Shown piece by piece: positions 1 through 7,910 of a stretch of DNA of 64,000 bases. Source of the DNA: Streptomyces sp. CB02261 (lineage in GTDB: Bacteria; Actinomycetota; Actinomycetes; Streptomycetales; Streptomycetaceae); NCBI RefSeq assembly GCF_001905665.1, contig NZ_LIVX01000001.1:620001-684000 (forward strand), written 5' to 3'. A program made the position numbers and the translations under genes. Under the pieces are notes generated by a model. That model was not told the origin of the DNA. It searched no databases and was given only the letters and a program-made list of their open reading frames with translations. Numbering within the stretch: the stretch's first letter is position 1; each line of letters begins with the position of its first letter.

Positions 1-132
1 TGCCCGCTCCTCCACCCCCTACCCGGGTATCAGCCCACGGTTGGCTCCCCGGTGTGACGTGCCGACACCCGTCGTCTTCCTACCTTCCTCTCGCCGACGA
101 ACGAGCGAGAACCGGAGAGGGAGGGCGACCCC

Positions 133-1113
133 ATGCGCCGCTTTGCGAGGACCCTGACCACCGTGGCCCTGGTGGCCACCGTGATCGCCGGGACGGCCGG
201 CTGGGCGTCCGGGGACGCCCAGGAGGCCGTCACCGGTGCGCCGGTCGGGACGGCGGGGTGGCGGGCTGCGGGGCTGCCGGACCCGGAGCGGATGAGCCCG
301 GCCGAGATCGCGCGGTACTTCGCGGGACTCGACCCCGTACGAAAAAGGGAACTGGCCCGCACCCACCCCGGGGTCGTCGGGAACCTCGACGGGGCGCCGC
401 TGGAGCTGCGGTACGAGGCCAACGCCCGCTCCACCCGGGGGGAGTTCGGCGGGGCACGAGTCCTGGCGCACGATCCGCGCGGCCGGGGTCAGGTCGCCCT
501 GGTGTACGGGGACCTGGCGCGGGCCGAGCACGTGGCCGTGATCGTGCCCGGCTCCGACATCGACGCGGGCCGCGTACGGCCCCTCGCCGACATGGCGACC
601 GCGCTGCGCCGGGCGACCGGTGACCGGACGGCGGTCGTCGCCTGGGCCGGGTACACGACCCCCGTCGGCGTCGGCCTCGACGCGGCCACCGGTCGGCTCG
701 CCGAAGCCGGGGCGGACCGGCTCACCCGCTTCGTCGCCGGCCTCGCGGCCGTGGGGGCGGCCGAACCCTCCCTGTTCTGCCACAGCTACGGCTCCGTGGT
801 CTGCGGCCTCGCCGCCCACGAACTGAAGGCGAAGGACCTGGTCGTCCTCGGCTCCCCCGGGATGCGCGCCGAGAACGTGGCCGAACTCGACACCTCCGCC
901 CGCGTCTGGGCCGCGAAGGACCCCACCGACTGGATCGACCGCGTCCCGAACGTCGAGTTCGCGGGGCTCGGGCACGGCGCCGACCCGTCCGACCCGGCCT
1001 TCGGGGCCCGTCGGATCCCGGCCGATGACTCCACCGGCCACGGCGGCTACTTCGCGCCCGGCACCACCTCGCTCCGTACGTTCGCCGCGATCGCCGAGGG
1101 AGACGTCCGATGA
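133..1113 (+). CDS. Secreted alpha/beta hydrolase (DUF1023-type)
   Basis: A 326-residue protein with an N-terminal signal peptide (about residues 1-26: charged RRFAR, then a hydrophobic stretch). The alpha/beta-hydrolase core follows. The nucleophile elbow CHSYGSV puts the catalytic Ser at 218, and TGHGGYF near the C-terminus should supply the His. The Ser-His arrangement and the region before the elbow match the DUF1023 esterase-like family common in actinobacteria; the substrate is unknown. The ATG at 133 follows a purine-rich GGGAGGG ribosome site. The stop overlaps the next gene's start by 4 bp (ATGA), so the two are probably translationally coupled. Bases 1-132 hold no gene that I can support, only the upstream region. 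Confidence 0.85.
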   Translation: MRRFARTLTTVALVATVIAGTAGWASGDAQEAVTGAPVGTAGWRAAGLPDPERMSPAEIARYFAGLDPVRKRELARTHPGVVGNLDGAPLELRYEANARSTRGEFGGARVLAHDPRGRGQVALVYGDLARAEHVAVIVPGSDIDAGRVRPLADMATALRRATGDRTAVVAWAGYTTPVGVGLDAATGRLAEAGADRLTRFVAGLAAVGAAEPSLFCHSYGSVVCGLAAHELKAKDLVVLGSPGMRAENVAELDTSARVWAAKDPTDWIDRVPNVEFAGLGHGADPSDPAFGARRIPADDSTGHGGYFAPGTTSLRTFAAIAEGDVR

Positions 1114-2306
1114 ACAGGCTCATCGAGAAGATCGAGGCGGGCACGCCGACCCACCGCGACCGGGCGATCGACGGGCTGCGCGCCCTGGCCCTGCTCGCCG
1201 TGCCCACCGGGCACTGGCTGCTCGGCGGCTTCACGCTCTCCGCCGACGGCGCCCTGCACAACGCGAGCCCGCTGGGCGCCTTCGCCGGTCTCGCCCCGGT
1301 CAGCTGGGTCCTCCAGATGCTGGGCATCTTCTTCCTCGTCGGCGGTTACGCCTCGGTCCTGTCGTACCGGCGGTGGGAGGGCTCCACGGGTGCGTGGCTG
1401 AAGGGCCGCCTCGCCCGGCTCGGCCGCCCGGTCCTCGGGGTCACGGCCGTGTGGGCGGCGCTCCTGCCGCTGCTCCACTTCGGCCTCGGGGTGCCGGTGG
1501 ACACCCTGCGGACGGCGTCGACGCTGGTGATCCAGCCGCTGTGGTTCGTCGGGGTGTACACGGTCGTCACGGCGCTCACCCCGCTGTGCGTGCGGGCGAC
1601 CCGCCGCTTCGGGGTCTGGGCCGCGGCTCCGCTGCTGGGTTCGGTCGCCGTGGTCGACTTCCTGCGGTACGGGCCGTACGCGGACGCCGTGCCGTCCTGG
1701 CTGAGCCTCCTGAACATCATGCCCGGGTGGCTCTTCGCGTACCAGCTCGGCGTCTCCTGGGGCGAGGGACGGGTCACGCGGCGGCACGCGTGGGGGCTGC
1801 TGGTCGGCGGGGCGGCGCTGTTCGCCGCACTCCTGCTCGTCTTCGGCTACCCGGCGTCGATGGTCGGCGTGCCCGGCGAGGCCCGCACCAACTCGCACCC
1901 GCCGTCGCTGCTCGTCCTCGCCCTCGCCGCCGCGCAGAGCGGTGCGGCGATCCTGCTCCGGGAGCGGCTCGGCGGTCTGTTGAAGCGGCCCGCGCTGTGG
2001 GCCCCGGTCGTGGTGATCAACCTGTCCGCGATGACGATCCTGTGCTGGCACCAGACGGCGATGCTGACCGCCGCGATCCCCGCCTCGTACCTCGGGGAGG
2101 TGCCGGGCCTGGTCGGCGCGCCGGACTCGGTCGGCTGGATCCTCGCCCGGCTGGCGTGGATGCCGGTCTTCGCCGGCCTGCTCGTCCTGATCGGCCGGTA
2201 CGCCCGGTCCTTCGAATCCCCCTGGACGACCACCGGCCCCGCCCGCCGCACCCTGGCGGGACTGCTCGCGGCGGGCTTCGCGGTCTTCGCGCTGGGGCTG
2301 GGGTGA
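1110..2306 (+). CDS. Membrane acyltransferase (acyltransferase-3 family)
   Basis: A 398-residue multispanning membrane protein. The N-terminal RAIDGLRALALLAV segment followed by PTGHW is the hallmark start of the acyltransferase-3 family, with the His taken as catalytic. About ten hydrophobic segments follow. Members O-acylate sugars, glycans or lipids from a cytoplasmic acyl donor; the substrate here cannot be read from sequence. The start overlaps the stop of the secreted hydrolase gene (ATGA), implying co-expression. A plausible inference is that one gene adds and the other removes acyl groups outside the membrane, but this is not demonstrated. Confidence 0.85.
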   Translation: MNRLIEKIEAGTPTHRDRAIDGLRALALLAVPTGHWLLGGFTLSADGALHNASPLGAFAGLAPVSWVLQMLGIFFLVGGYASVLSYRRWEGSTGAWLKGRLARLGRPVLGVTAVWAALLPLLHFGLGVPVDTLRTASTLVIQPLWFVGVYTVVTALTPLCVRATRRFGVWAAAPLLGSVAVVDFLRYGPYADAVPSWLSLLNIMPGWLFAYQLGVSWGEGRVTRRHAWGLLVGGAALFAALLLVFGYPASMVGVPGEARTNSHPPSLLVLALAAAQSGAAILLRERLGGLLKRPALWAPVVVINLSAMTILCWHQTAMLTAAIPASYLGEVPGLVGAPDSVGWILARLAWMPVFAGLLVLIGRYARSFESPWTTTGPARRTLAGLLAAGFAVFALGLG

Positions 2307-2330
2307 GGGGGGCGGCCGGGGCGGGGGCGT

Positions 2331-2358
2331 GCGCCCCGTCCGGACCGGACGGGGGCGC
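2331..2358. terminator. Hairpin between convergent genes
   Basis: GCGCCCCGTCCGG followed at once by its near-exact complement (one bulged G) forms a strong GC-rich stem 24 bp after the acyltransferase stop. It can terminate transcription from both sides, the other side being the SUKH operon ending at 2409. No T-run is present, as is common in streptomycetes. Confidence 0.55.
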
Positions 2359-2408
2359 GGGCGTCCCGCGACGGGTCCGGACGAGAAGGCGTGCCTCGGC
2401 CATGGCGG

Positions 2409-3521
2409 TCAGGTGGTGGGCGCCCAGGCGTCGAAGGCGGCCACGCACCGCTCCACGAGGGCGGCCGGGGATCCCACGGAGGCGCCCGCGCCCGCCGAGA
2501 GGGACAGGGCGAAGCCCGCCGAACCGCCCACCGTGACCTCGCAGGCCAGCTCGGCCAGGGGCGCCCGCGTGCCGGCCGGCGGCGGTACCGACAGCACCAG
2601 TTCGCAGGAGTGGGCTCGCTGCGACAGAGCGGACAGGTGGCTCTCCATCGCCGTGACCAGGGGTTGCGCGCTGGCCTCCAGGCGACCGGGGCTCAGGCGG
2701 AAGACCTGGTCAAGGACTGTCACGCCGATCCCCCGGAGGGTGGTGGCGCGCAGCCGGAGCCTTCGGGCGTCGAACACCTCGTGGGTGTGCAGGACGTAGA
2801 CGGCGACCAGTGCCGCCCGGACGCCGCCGGCCAGGTCGGCCCGTGTCGCGTCCAGCGGCCACTGCCACGACCGCGCTCGCAGGCGTACGGGGCGCAGGCC
2901 CTCGGTCAGCGCGGTCAGCCCGGCCCGCACGCTGTCGGCGAGGAGCCAGGCGCCCCCGACGTCCAGGGAGAACAGCCGGCCCTCCTCGTCCACGGCGAGT
3001 GTCGCGTCGGCGTCGGTGCGGCCCAGGGGGAAGAGACGGGTGCCGAGCGTTCCGGCGAGCCGGTGCAGGGACGGGCCCGAGTAGCGGGCCTCCCGGGGGT
3101 CGACGACGCAACCGGTCGCCGCGACCTCACGGCCGCCGTGGGCGGCGGGTTCGAGGCGCAGCCCGTGGAACTCCCGGGCCGCGCGCTCGGCGGCGGGAAA
3201 AAGCGCCCAGGGGCCCAGGCCGGCGGTGGTGAGGAGCGCGAGCATCGCGGCGTCTCCGGCGTCCCGGCCCTCCGGCGGGCCGGCCGGGGCGGGCACCTTG
3301 ACGGACGGGGGCCGGTGGTCGGGCGTCACGCCGGACCCGGACACGGACCCGTGAACAGAGGTCCCGGCACGCCCGGCGTCACGGTCAAGCACCCCGGCGG
3401 GCTCAGCTTCGTGGTCGGGCGTCACGCCGGACCCGGACACGGACCCGTGATCAGAGGTCCCGCCGCGCTCGGCGTCACGGTCGGGCGCCCCCGCGCGCTC
3501 GGTCAGGTGGTCAGGGGTCAT
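2409..3521 (-). CDS. SUKH-3 domain immunity-like protein with extra C-terminal domain
   Basis: A 370-residue protein, last gene of the toxin operon. Residues 1-92 are low-complexity and contain two 32-residue in-frame repeats (core HGSVSGSGVTPDH). Residues about 93-200 resemble the SUKH-3 protein encoded at 3915-4385: EFHGLRL, LAGTLGTRLFPLG, DEEGRLF and DVGGAWLLAD align with its equivalents. The remaining 170 residues are a separate, unrecognised domain. SUKH proteins are typical cytoplasmic immunity proteins of polymorphic toxin systems, so protection against the deaminase is inferred. Only 8 bp separate it from the upstream gene. An internal ATG at 3245 (Met93) would skip the repeat region and could be the real start. 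Confidence 0.7.
   Translation of the reverse strand: MTPDHLTERAGAPDRDAERGGTSDHGSVSGSGVTPDHEAEPAGVLDRDAGRAGTSVHGSVSGSGVTPDHRPPSVKVPAPAGPPEGRDAGDAAMLALLTTAGLGPWALFPAAERAAREFHGLRLEPAAHGGREVAATGCVVDPREARYSGPSLHRLAGTLGTRLFPLGRTDADATLAVDEEGRLFSLDVGGAWLLADSVRAGLTALTEGLRPVRLRARSWQWPLDATRADLAGGVRAALVAVYVLHTHEVFDARRLRLRATTLRGIGVTVLDQVFRLSPGRLEASAQPLVTAMESHLSALSQRAHSCELVLSVPPPAGTRAPLAELACEVTVGGSAGFALSLSAGAGASVGSPAALVERCVAAFDAWAPTT
3315..3506 (-). repeat. Two 96-bp in-frame direct repeats
   Basis: Copies begin at 3315 and 3411. The first 40 bp (starting GTGGTCGGGCGTCACGCCGG) are almost identical, with later divergence, and a third partial copy starts near 3512. The 96-bp period is a multiple of three, so each copy adds 32 residues to the N-terminus of the SUKH protein without shifting the frame. 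Confidence 0.85.
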
Positions 3522-3529
3522 GGCCGCGG

Positions 3530-3922
3530 TCAGGCGCCCTGGACGACGGTGATGCCCAGCGCCTCGACAAGGGCGGTGCAGCTTCGGCAGAGACGGGCCG
3601 GTGTGCCGTGCTCGGGGTCGCCCTGGGGCCGGATCTTCCGGGAGACGAGGGCCGCGTTCGCGAAGTGCGGCAGGGCGTCGGGGAGCGTGGTCGTCCCGCC
3701 GTCCGCGCGCTGCGCGTCGAGGGCGTACAGCTGGTCGGAGATGAGCGCGGATTCGGCGCAGTGGCCGAGGAACGGTTCGCGCAGGCGCGTCGGGAGCGCG
3801 TCGAAGAACTCCTGGACGGCGGGGTGGAGGCGCGGCTCGCCCTCGCCGGTCAGGTTGGTCTGGGTGGTGATGGTCCCCTGGACCAGCAGGGAGGCGGCCG
3901 TGCCCGGGATGACGTCAGACAA
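3530..3922 (-). CDS. Stand-alone YwqJ-like deaminase domain, no secretion leader
   Basis: A 130-residue protein made essentially of one deaminase-fold domain. GHCAE (Cys55, Glu57) and CRSC (Cys112, Cys115) match the C-A-E plus CxxC zinc/catalytic signature of the YwqJ family. It aligns with the C-terminus of the large toxin at 4399-6156: HPAVQEFFD versus HPALKQILD, CAESALISDQL versus CAEVALVSDRL, and CRSC in both. It has no signal peptide, WXG domain or linker. Its start overlaps the end of the SUKH-3 gene by 8 bp and its stop lies 8 bp before the next SUKH gene. It may be an orphan toxin cassette, an accessory deaminase, or a toxin relieved by the adjacent SUKH proteins. Confidence 0.75.
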   Translation of the reverse strand: MSDVIPGTAASLLVQGTITTQTNLTGEGEPRLHPAVQEFFDALPTRLREPFLGHCAESALISDQLYALDAQRADGGTTTLPDALPHFANAALVSRKIRPQGDPEHGTPARLCRSCTALVEALGITVVQGA

Positions 3923-4385
3923 AGTACTGCCTCGCTTCCTGCTGGGGGCCGCGGAGCAGGCAGCTGACGGCCTCGTGGGTGTTCGCTCCGAGGAAATAGG
4001 GACCGGTGTGGTGCATGAGGAAGAAGCGCCCGGTGTCGTCGATGAGGATCATCGCGCCGTCGAACTCCTCGTATCCGACCGGGAACAGTCTCCGGCCCAG
4101 GTTCTCGGCGAGCTCGGCCACGTCCTCGCCGCTCTCCTCGTAGATCCAGTGCGGGGTGAAGCCGACGGCGTCCGGCGGGTCCCCGGGAACGACCAGGCGC
4201 AGCCCGCCGAACTCGCGCACGAAGTCCTCGGCCGCCCCGAACGGCTCGACGGGGTGCCCCTCCTCGGCGAAGCGTTCCGTCACGACCCGCAGGAGTCCGG
4301 GCAGCTCCGCGCCGATGTCGCGTCCGCGGGACCAGCCCGCCTCGGTCAGGGCGGCCTCGACCTGCTCCGCTGTCATTCTCGGCAT
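3915..4385 (-). CDS. SUKH-3 immunity protein
   Basis: A 156-residue acidic cytoplasmic protein of the SUKH-3 type, recognised from FGGLRLV, the NLGRRLFPVG segment, IDDTGRFFLMHH and the acidic helices. SUKH proteins neutralise nuclease and nucleic-acid deaminase toxins. The gene lies 13 bp downstream of the deaminase toxin, the usual toxin-then-immunity order, so it is most likely the cognate immunity protein. The ATG at 4385 is preferred because GAGAGAG sits about 8 bp upstream. A reading frame extending further upstream would overlap the toxin's conserved end. Its 3' end overlaps the next gene by 8 bp. Confidence 0.8.
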   Translation of the reverse strand: MPRMTAEQVEAALTEAGWSRGRDIGAELPGLLRVVTERFAEEGHPVEPFGAAEDFVREFGGLRLVVPGDPPDAVGFTPHWIYEESGEDVAELAENLGRRLFPVGYEEFDGAMILIDDTGRFFLMHHTGPYFLGANTHEAVSCLLRGPQQEARQYFV

Positions 4386-4398
4386 GCCTTGCTCTCTC

Positions 4399-6156
4399 TC
4401 AGTGGTGCGCGATGACGCCGGCCAGCGGCAGCATCTTCGAACAGGACCGGCACGGCGGCTTGTAGTCGCCGTGGAACAGCTGGCCCTCACCGGGTCGCAG
4501 GTCCCCGATCTGCACGGAGTACACGAGCGACCCCTTCATGGCCTGCTGGACGTCGTCGCCGGAGACTATTTTGGTCCCGTCGGGGTCCAGCTGGTGCAGC
4601 CGGTCCGACACCAGGGCGACCTCCGCGCATTTCCCGTGGCCGTTGCCCGGGTTCTGGTCGGCCGCCTTCAGGTCCCTCTCCACCTGGTCCAGGATCTGTT
4701 TCAGGGCCGGGTGGGTGGACATCTGGGAGTCGCCGAGGCCGGTGTTGCTCGTGTGGGAGGACAGGACGCCGTCGTGGAGGAGCGTCCCGGCGCAGGCGGT
4801 CTTCAGCCGGTGCTTGCCCTCCGGGTAGGGGTTGCTGGGCGGCTGGTTCTTGGCGTCGTTCGCCAGCTTGTCGGCCTCGTCGACGAGCAGCTTCCGTTGC
4901 TCCTCCGGGCTGAGGTGCTTGACGTCCAGCGCGTCCCTGCGGTGGTTCTTCATGCCCTTTCCGGTCTGGCCGTGCCAGCCGGGCTGGGGGGTGAGGGGGT
5001 TGCCGCGGGGCCCGTTGCCGGATCCGCCGTTGTTGTTGCCGCCGCCGGTCGGGGGCTTTCCGCCGCCCGTGCCTGTCGGCGGCTTGCCGCCGGTTCCGCC
5101 CGCGCCGCCCCTGCCGTCGCCCGCGTCGTCCTTGCGCTGGCGGGCGAGGCGCACGCGGATGTCGTCGTCGTTGTTCTTGTGGGTGGTCGAGATCTGCTTG
5201 ACGGCCTTGGGCAGGGTCTCGCCGATGTGGTCGCCGATGGTCTTGGCGGACTTCGTCAGCGCGCCCATGGCCTTCTCGATGACCGGATCCAGGGCGTCGG
5301 CGATGTCGTCCCTGCCCTTGTTGCGGCCCTGGGCCGTCTTCGCCTTGGTCAGCCTGCCGGAGGTCTTGCCGTGGATGCCGACGCTCACGCCGTTCAGCCG
5401 GGTACTGGCCTGATCGTGCTCGTCGTGTTCGATGTGGAAGCCCTTGCCCTTGCCCTTGCCCCCGCTGCCGCTACCGCCGGCGGAGGCGAGGTTCAGGCCG
5501 TCCCTGGCGCTCTGCACGCCCCCGTCGAAGCCGTCCTTGCCGGCCTGCTTCGTCTGGTCGAGGTTCACACCGTCCTGCACGCCCAGGGCGTCCATGCCCA
5601 CCTGGACGACGAGGTCGGCCGCCATGCCCTCAAGGGCGGCGACGGCCGGCTCGGTCATGACCGACACGATGTGCCCGACCGCCTCCTGCATGGCGTTCGT
5701 GATGAGCTTCAGCAACTGCTTCTTGGTGAGCGCGATCGCCCCCGCGCCGAGCAGTGCGGACAGGCCACCGGTTACCGGGATCAGCGCCATGGCGAGTCCG
5801 GTCTGGCCGGCCAGGATCCCGAGCTCGGCGACCGCCTTCCACTTCATGGCCTCGATCGCGCCTGCCGCCATGTCCAGGGCACCCGCGATGGTCCGGGCCG
5901 CGGACACCGTGTCCTTGAGGTGTTTGCCCTTGACCTTGCCCCAGTGCGCGTTCAGCGCGTCGATCGCCTCGCCGTGCCCGGACGACAGCAGGCGCTCCAT
6001 CTGGTTGTTGGCGAGCTGGCCGTCGTCGGCGAGGTCGTCCGCGAACTCCCGGAGCGCGTCCGCCATCTCCCGGTAGGCGTCCTCGTCGACGTTCGGCCAG
6101 TTCACCCCCACCAGGTCCAGCAGCGTGTCCGCCCAGTCCGGCACCGTGACAGCCAT
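4399..6156 (-). CDS. Polymorphic toxin: WXG100-like N-terminus, C-terminal YwqJ-like deaminase
   Basis: A 585-residue protein. The N-terminus (VNWPNVDEDAYREMADALR, then HWGKVKG) resembles the WXG100-like leader of CpnT-type ESX substrates. A hydrophobic segment (about 120-160) and a helical region follow. Next come Gly/Lys/Pro-rich linkers (about 240-400). The last about 100 residues form a deaminase-like domain with Cys510-Ala-Glu512 and Cys569-x-x-Cys572. The architecture fits a contact-dependent effector exported by a type VII-like system that edits a nucleotide or nucleic acid base in a competitor; the target is unknown. The start at 6156 has a G-rich ribosome site 9-10 bp upstream, unlike the longer frame opening at 6192. 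First gene of a four-gene operon with two SUKH genes. Confidence 0.8.
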   Translation of the reverse strand: MAVTVPDWADTLLDLVGVNWPNVDEDAYREMADALREFADDLADDGQLANNQMERLLSSGHGEAIDALNAHWGKVKGKHLKDTVSAARTIAGALDMAAGAIEAMKWKAVAELGILAGQTGLAMALIPVTGGLSALLGAGAIALTKKQLLKLITNAMQEAVGHIVSVMTEPAVAALEGMAADLVVQVGMDALGVQDGVNLDQTKQAGKDGFDGGVQSARDGLNLASAGGSGSGGKGKGKGFHIEHDEHDQASTRLNGVSVGIHGKTSGRLTKAKTAQGRNKGRDDIADALDPVIEKAMGALTKSAKTIGDHIGETLPKAVKQISTTHKNNDDDIRVRLARQRKDDAGDGRGGAGGTGGKPPTGTGGGKPPTGGGNNNGGSGNGPRGNPLTPQPGWHGQTGKGMKNHRRDALDVKHLSPEEQRKLLVDEADKLANDAKNQPPSNPYPEGKHRLKTACAGTLLHDGVLSSHTSNTGLGDSQMSTHPALKQILDQVERDLKAADQNPGNGHGKCAEVALVSDRLHQLDPDGTKIVSGDDVQQAMKGSLVYSVQIGDLRPGEGQLFHGDYKPPCRSCSKMLPLAGVIAHH

Positions 6157-6245
6157 AATCTGAAATCCCCCCGCGCGCAAAGGCGTTCGCATGACGAAAG
6201 CGGGAACACTGTGTCACGGGAGGCGGGGGGCGATCAACGCGTCAT

Positions 6246-6271
6246 CCCCTTCCCGCGCGCACGGGAAGGGG
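6246..6271 (-). terminator. Hairpin downstream of the aldo/keto reductase
   Basis: A perfect 10-bp stem, CCCCTTCCCG pairing with CGGGAAGGGG around a 6-nt loop. It lies 48 bp past the aldo/keto reductase stop and before the toxin gene start, so it should insulate the toxin operon from read-through. Confidence 0.6.
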
Positions 6272-6318
6272 ACTTCTTCGCACATTACCTACTGCACATG
6301 CCCGTTACCCCGCAGCCG

Positions 6319-7380
6319 TCACGAAGCATCCGGCGCAGGTGTCCCGGGCGCGTCTCCGACCTCGCGCGCCGCCGACGTGAACCGCATGTCCGGGTAGCGG
6401 TCGCCCGCCACCTGGGCGGCGATCGGTTCCAGGGCGGCGAGTTCGGACGCGGTGAGGGTGATGCGGGTGGCGGCCGCGTTCTGTTCCAGGCGGGAGCGCT
6501 TGCGGGTGCCCGGGACGGGGACGACCGTCAGGCCGTGGACGGAGGCCCGCTGGTGGACCCAGGCGAGGGCGATCTGCGCCGGGGTCGCGTCGTGCGCGGC
6601 GGCTATGGCGCGGATCGGGTCGAGCAGGGCGGCGTTCCGCTCCGCGTTCTCGCCGGTGAACCGGGGCTGGTGCCGGCGGAAGTCGCCGCCCGACAACTCC
6701 TTGGCGGCGTCCGCGAACGTACCGGTGAGAAAGCCCCGGCCGAGCGGCGAGTACGGCACGAAGGTGACGCCGAGTTCGGCGGCGGCGCCGACGGCGCTGC
6801 GCTCCACGTCCCGGGAGAAGAGCGACCACTCCGACTGGAGGGCGGCGATCGGGTGCACGGCGTGCGCCTCGCGCAGTTCCGGCCCGGTGACCTCGCTGAG
6901 GCCGAGGTGGCGGACCTTGCCCTCCTTGACGAGTTCGGCCATCGCGCCGACGGACTCGGCGAACGGGACCTCGGGGTCGCGGCGGTGCATGTAGTAGAGG
7001 TCGATGGTCTCGATGCCGAGGCGGCGCAGGCTGGCCTCGGCGGCCTTCTTGATGTAGGCGGGGTCGTTGCGGACGGCCCGGTAGGCCGGGTCGTCGGCGC
7101 GCCGCTCGATGGCGAACTTGGTGGCGAGGACGACCTCGTCCCGGTGGGCGGCGAGGAAGGGCGCGAGGAACTCCTCGTTGGCGCCGCTGCCGTAGAGGTC
7201 GGCGGTGTCGATCAGGGTGACGCCGGCCTCCAGGGCCGCGTCGAGGGTGTCACGGGCGGCCGCCTCGTCGGTGTCGCCGTAGAACTCGCTGATGCCCATG
7301 GCCCCGAAGCCCTGGACGCCGATCTCGGGCCCGTCCTGGCCGCCGAGACGTACGGTGTCGATCCTGGTCGCGCTGGTCAT
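6319..7380 (-). CDS. Aldo/keto reductase
   Basis: A 353-residue NADPH-dependent oxidoreductase of the AKR superfamily. IDTADLYGSG carries the catalytic Asp and Tyr, LATKF the Lys, and YYMHRRDP the His. The C-terminal VVPVPGTRKRSRLEQN matches the NADP-phosphate binding segment. It resembles bacterial AKR13/YajO-like enzymes acting on small carbonyls; the substrate is not predictable. The ATG at 7380 is chosen because GGAGG lies 9 bp upstream and it overlaps the MerR gene's stop (ATGA), giving translational coupling to its probable regulator. Confidence 0.9.
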   Translation of the reverse strand: MTSATRIDTVRLGGQDGPEIGVQGFGAMGISEFYGDTDEAAARDTLDAALEAGVTLIDTADLYGSGANEEFLAPFLAAHRDEVVLATKFAIERRADDPAYRAVRNDPAYIKKAAEASLRRLGIETIDLYYMHRRDPEVPFAESVGAMAELVKEGKVRHLGLSEVTGPELREAHAVHPIAALQSEWSLFSRDVERSAVGAAAELGVTFVPYSPLGRGFLTGTFADAAKELSGGDFRRHQPRFTGENAERNAALLDPIRAIAAAHDATPAQIALAWVHQRASVHGLTVVPVPGTRKRSRLEQNAAATRITLTASELAALEPIAAQVAGDRYPDMRFTSAAREVGDAPGTPAPDAS

Positions 7381-7859
7381 GAAGAAATGCCTCCGCATGC
7401 GGTCCCGTAATGGCTGATCTTGATGTCGAGCACGGCGAGGGTGTCCTGGAGTTCGGTGATCCGGGAGAGCACGTCGCGCCTTGTCGTCTCCAGGAGCTCC
7501 CGGCGGGCGTCACGGGTGTGGTCGCCCTCGCGGACCAGCTCGGCGTACCGCACCATGTCGGCGACCGGCATCCCGGTCAGCCGCAGCTTGCCGACGAAGC
7601 CCAGCCAGCCCAGGTCCCGGTCCGTGAAGCGGCGCTGGCCCGTGTGCGAGCGGTCGACGTGCGGCATCAGACCGATCCGCTCGTACCAGCGCAGGGTGTG
7701 CGCCGAGAGGCCGGTCAGGGCGGCGACCTCGCTGATCGTGTAGTGCGCCCTCGTGCCGCTCCCGCCGGTGCGGCCCGCGCCGCCCGTCGTGCCGGCGGTC
7801 GCGCCCCCTGTCGTCGTGCTCGCGGTCATGCTCGTGCTCGTGCTCGCCATCACGCTCAT
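7377..7859 (-). CDS. MerR-family transcriptional regulator
   Basis: A 160-residue regulator. A Ser/Thr/Gly-rich N-terminal tail (about 35 residues) precedes the winged-helix DNA-binding domain: YTISEVAALTGLSAHTLRWYE, then GQRRFTDRDL. The C-terminal helix is the dimerising coiled coil. There is no cluster of metal-binding Cys, so an organic or electrophile signal is more likely than a metal. It is coupled to the aldo/keto reductase and reads away from a MerR-type promoter, suggesting autoregulation plus control of the reductase. The ATG at 7859 lies 6 bp after the predicted -10, so the mRNA is probably leaderless; ATGs at 7850 and 7829 are alternatives. Confidence 0.88.
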   Translation of the reverse strand: MSVMASTSTSMTASTTTGGATAGTTGGAGRTGGSGTRAHYTISEVAALTGLSAHTLRWYERIGLMPHVDRSHTGQRRFTDRDLGWLGFVGKLRLTGMPVADMVRYAELVREGDHTRDARRELLETTRRDVLSRITELQDTLAVLDIKISHYGTACGGISS

Positions 7860-7865
7860 GACCCC

Positions 7866-7896
7866 ACGCTAAAACGTTGGAGTGCACTCGAAGCAA
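7866..7896 (-). promoter_or_regulatory. MerR-type promoter with 19-bp spacer and palindromic operator
   Basis: On the minus strand TTGCTT (7891-7896) and TAGCGT (7866-7871) are separated by exactly 19 bp, the over-long spacing that MerR-family activators correct. Inside the spacer is a perfect 10-bp palindrome, GAGTGCACTC (7880-7889), of the type bound by MerR regulators of aldo/keto and alcohol dehydrogenase genes. The divergent serine hydrolase gene starts 14 bp to the other side, so the operator could also influence it. Confidence 0.7.
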
Positions 7897-7910
7897 GTAC
7901 GCTCGGTCGC

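Noticed and set aside
2391..7410. Very long open frames on the plus strand opposite the SUKH/toxin operon and the aldo/keto reductase (up to about 1,080 codons)
   Set aside because: High-GC genomes leave long stop-free antisense frames. The minus-strand frames carry conserved domains, correct codon bias and ribosome sites; the plus-strand translations show no recognisable domain.
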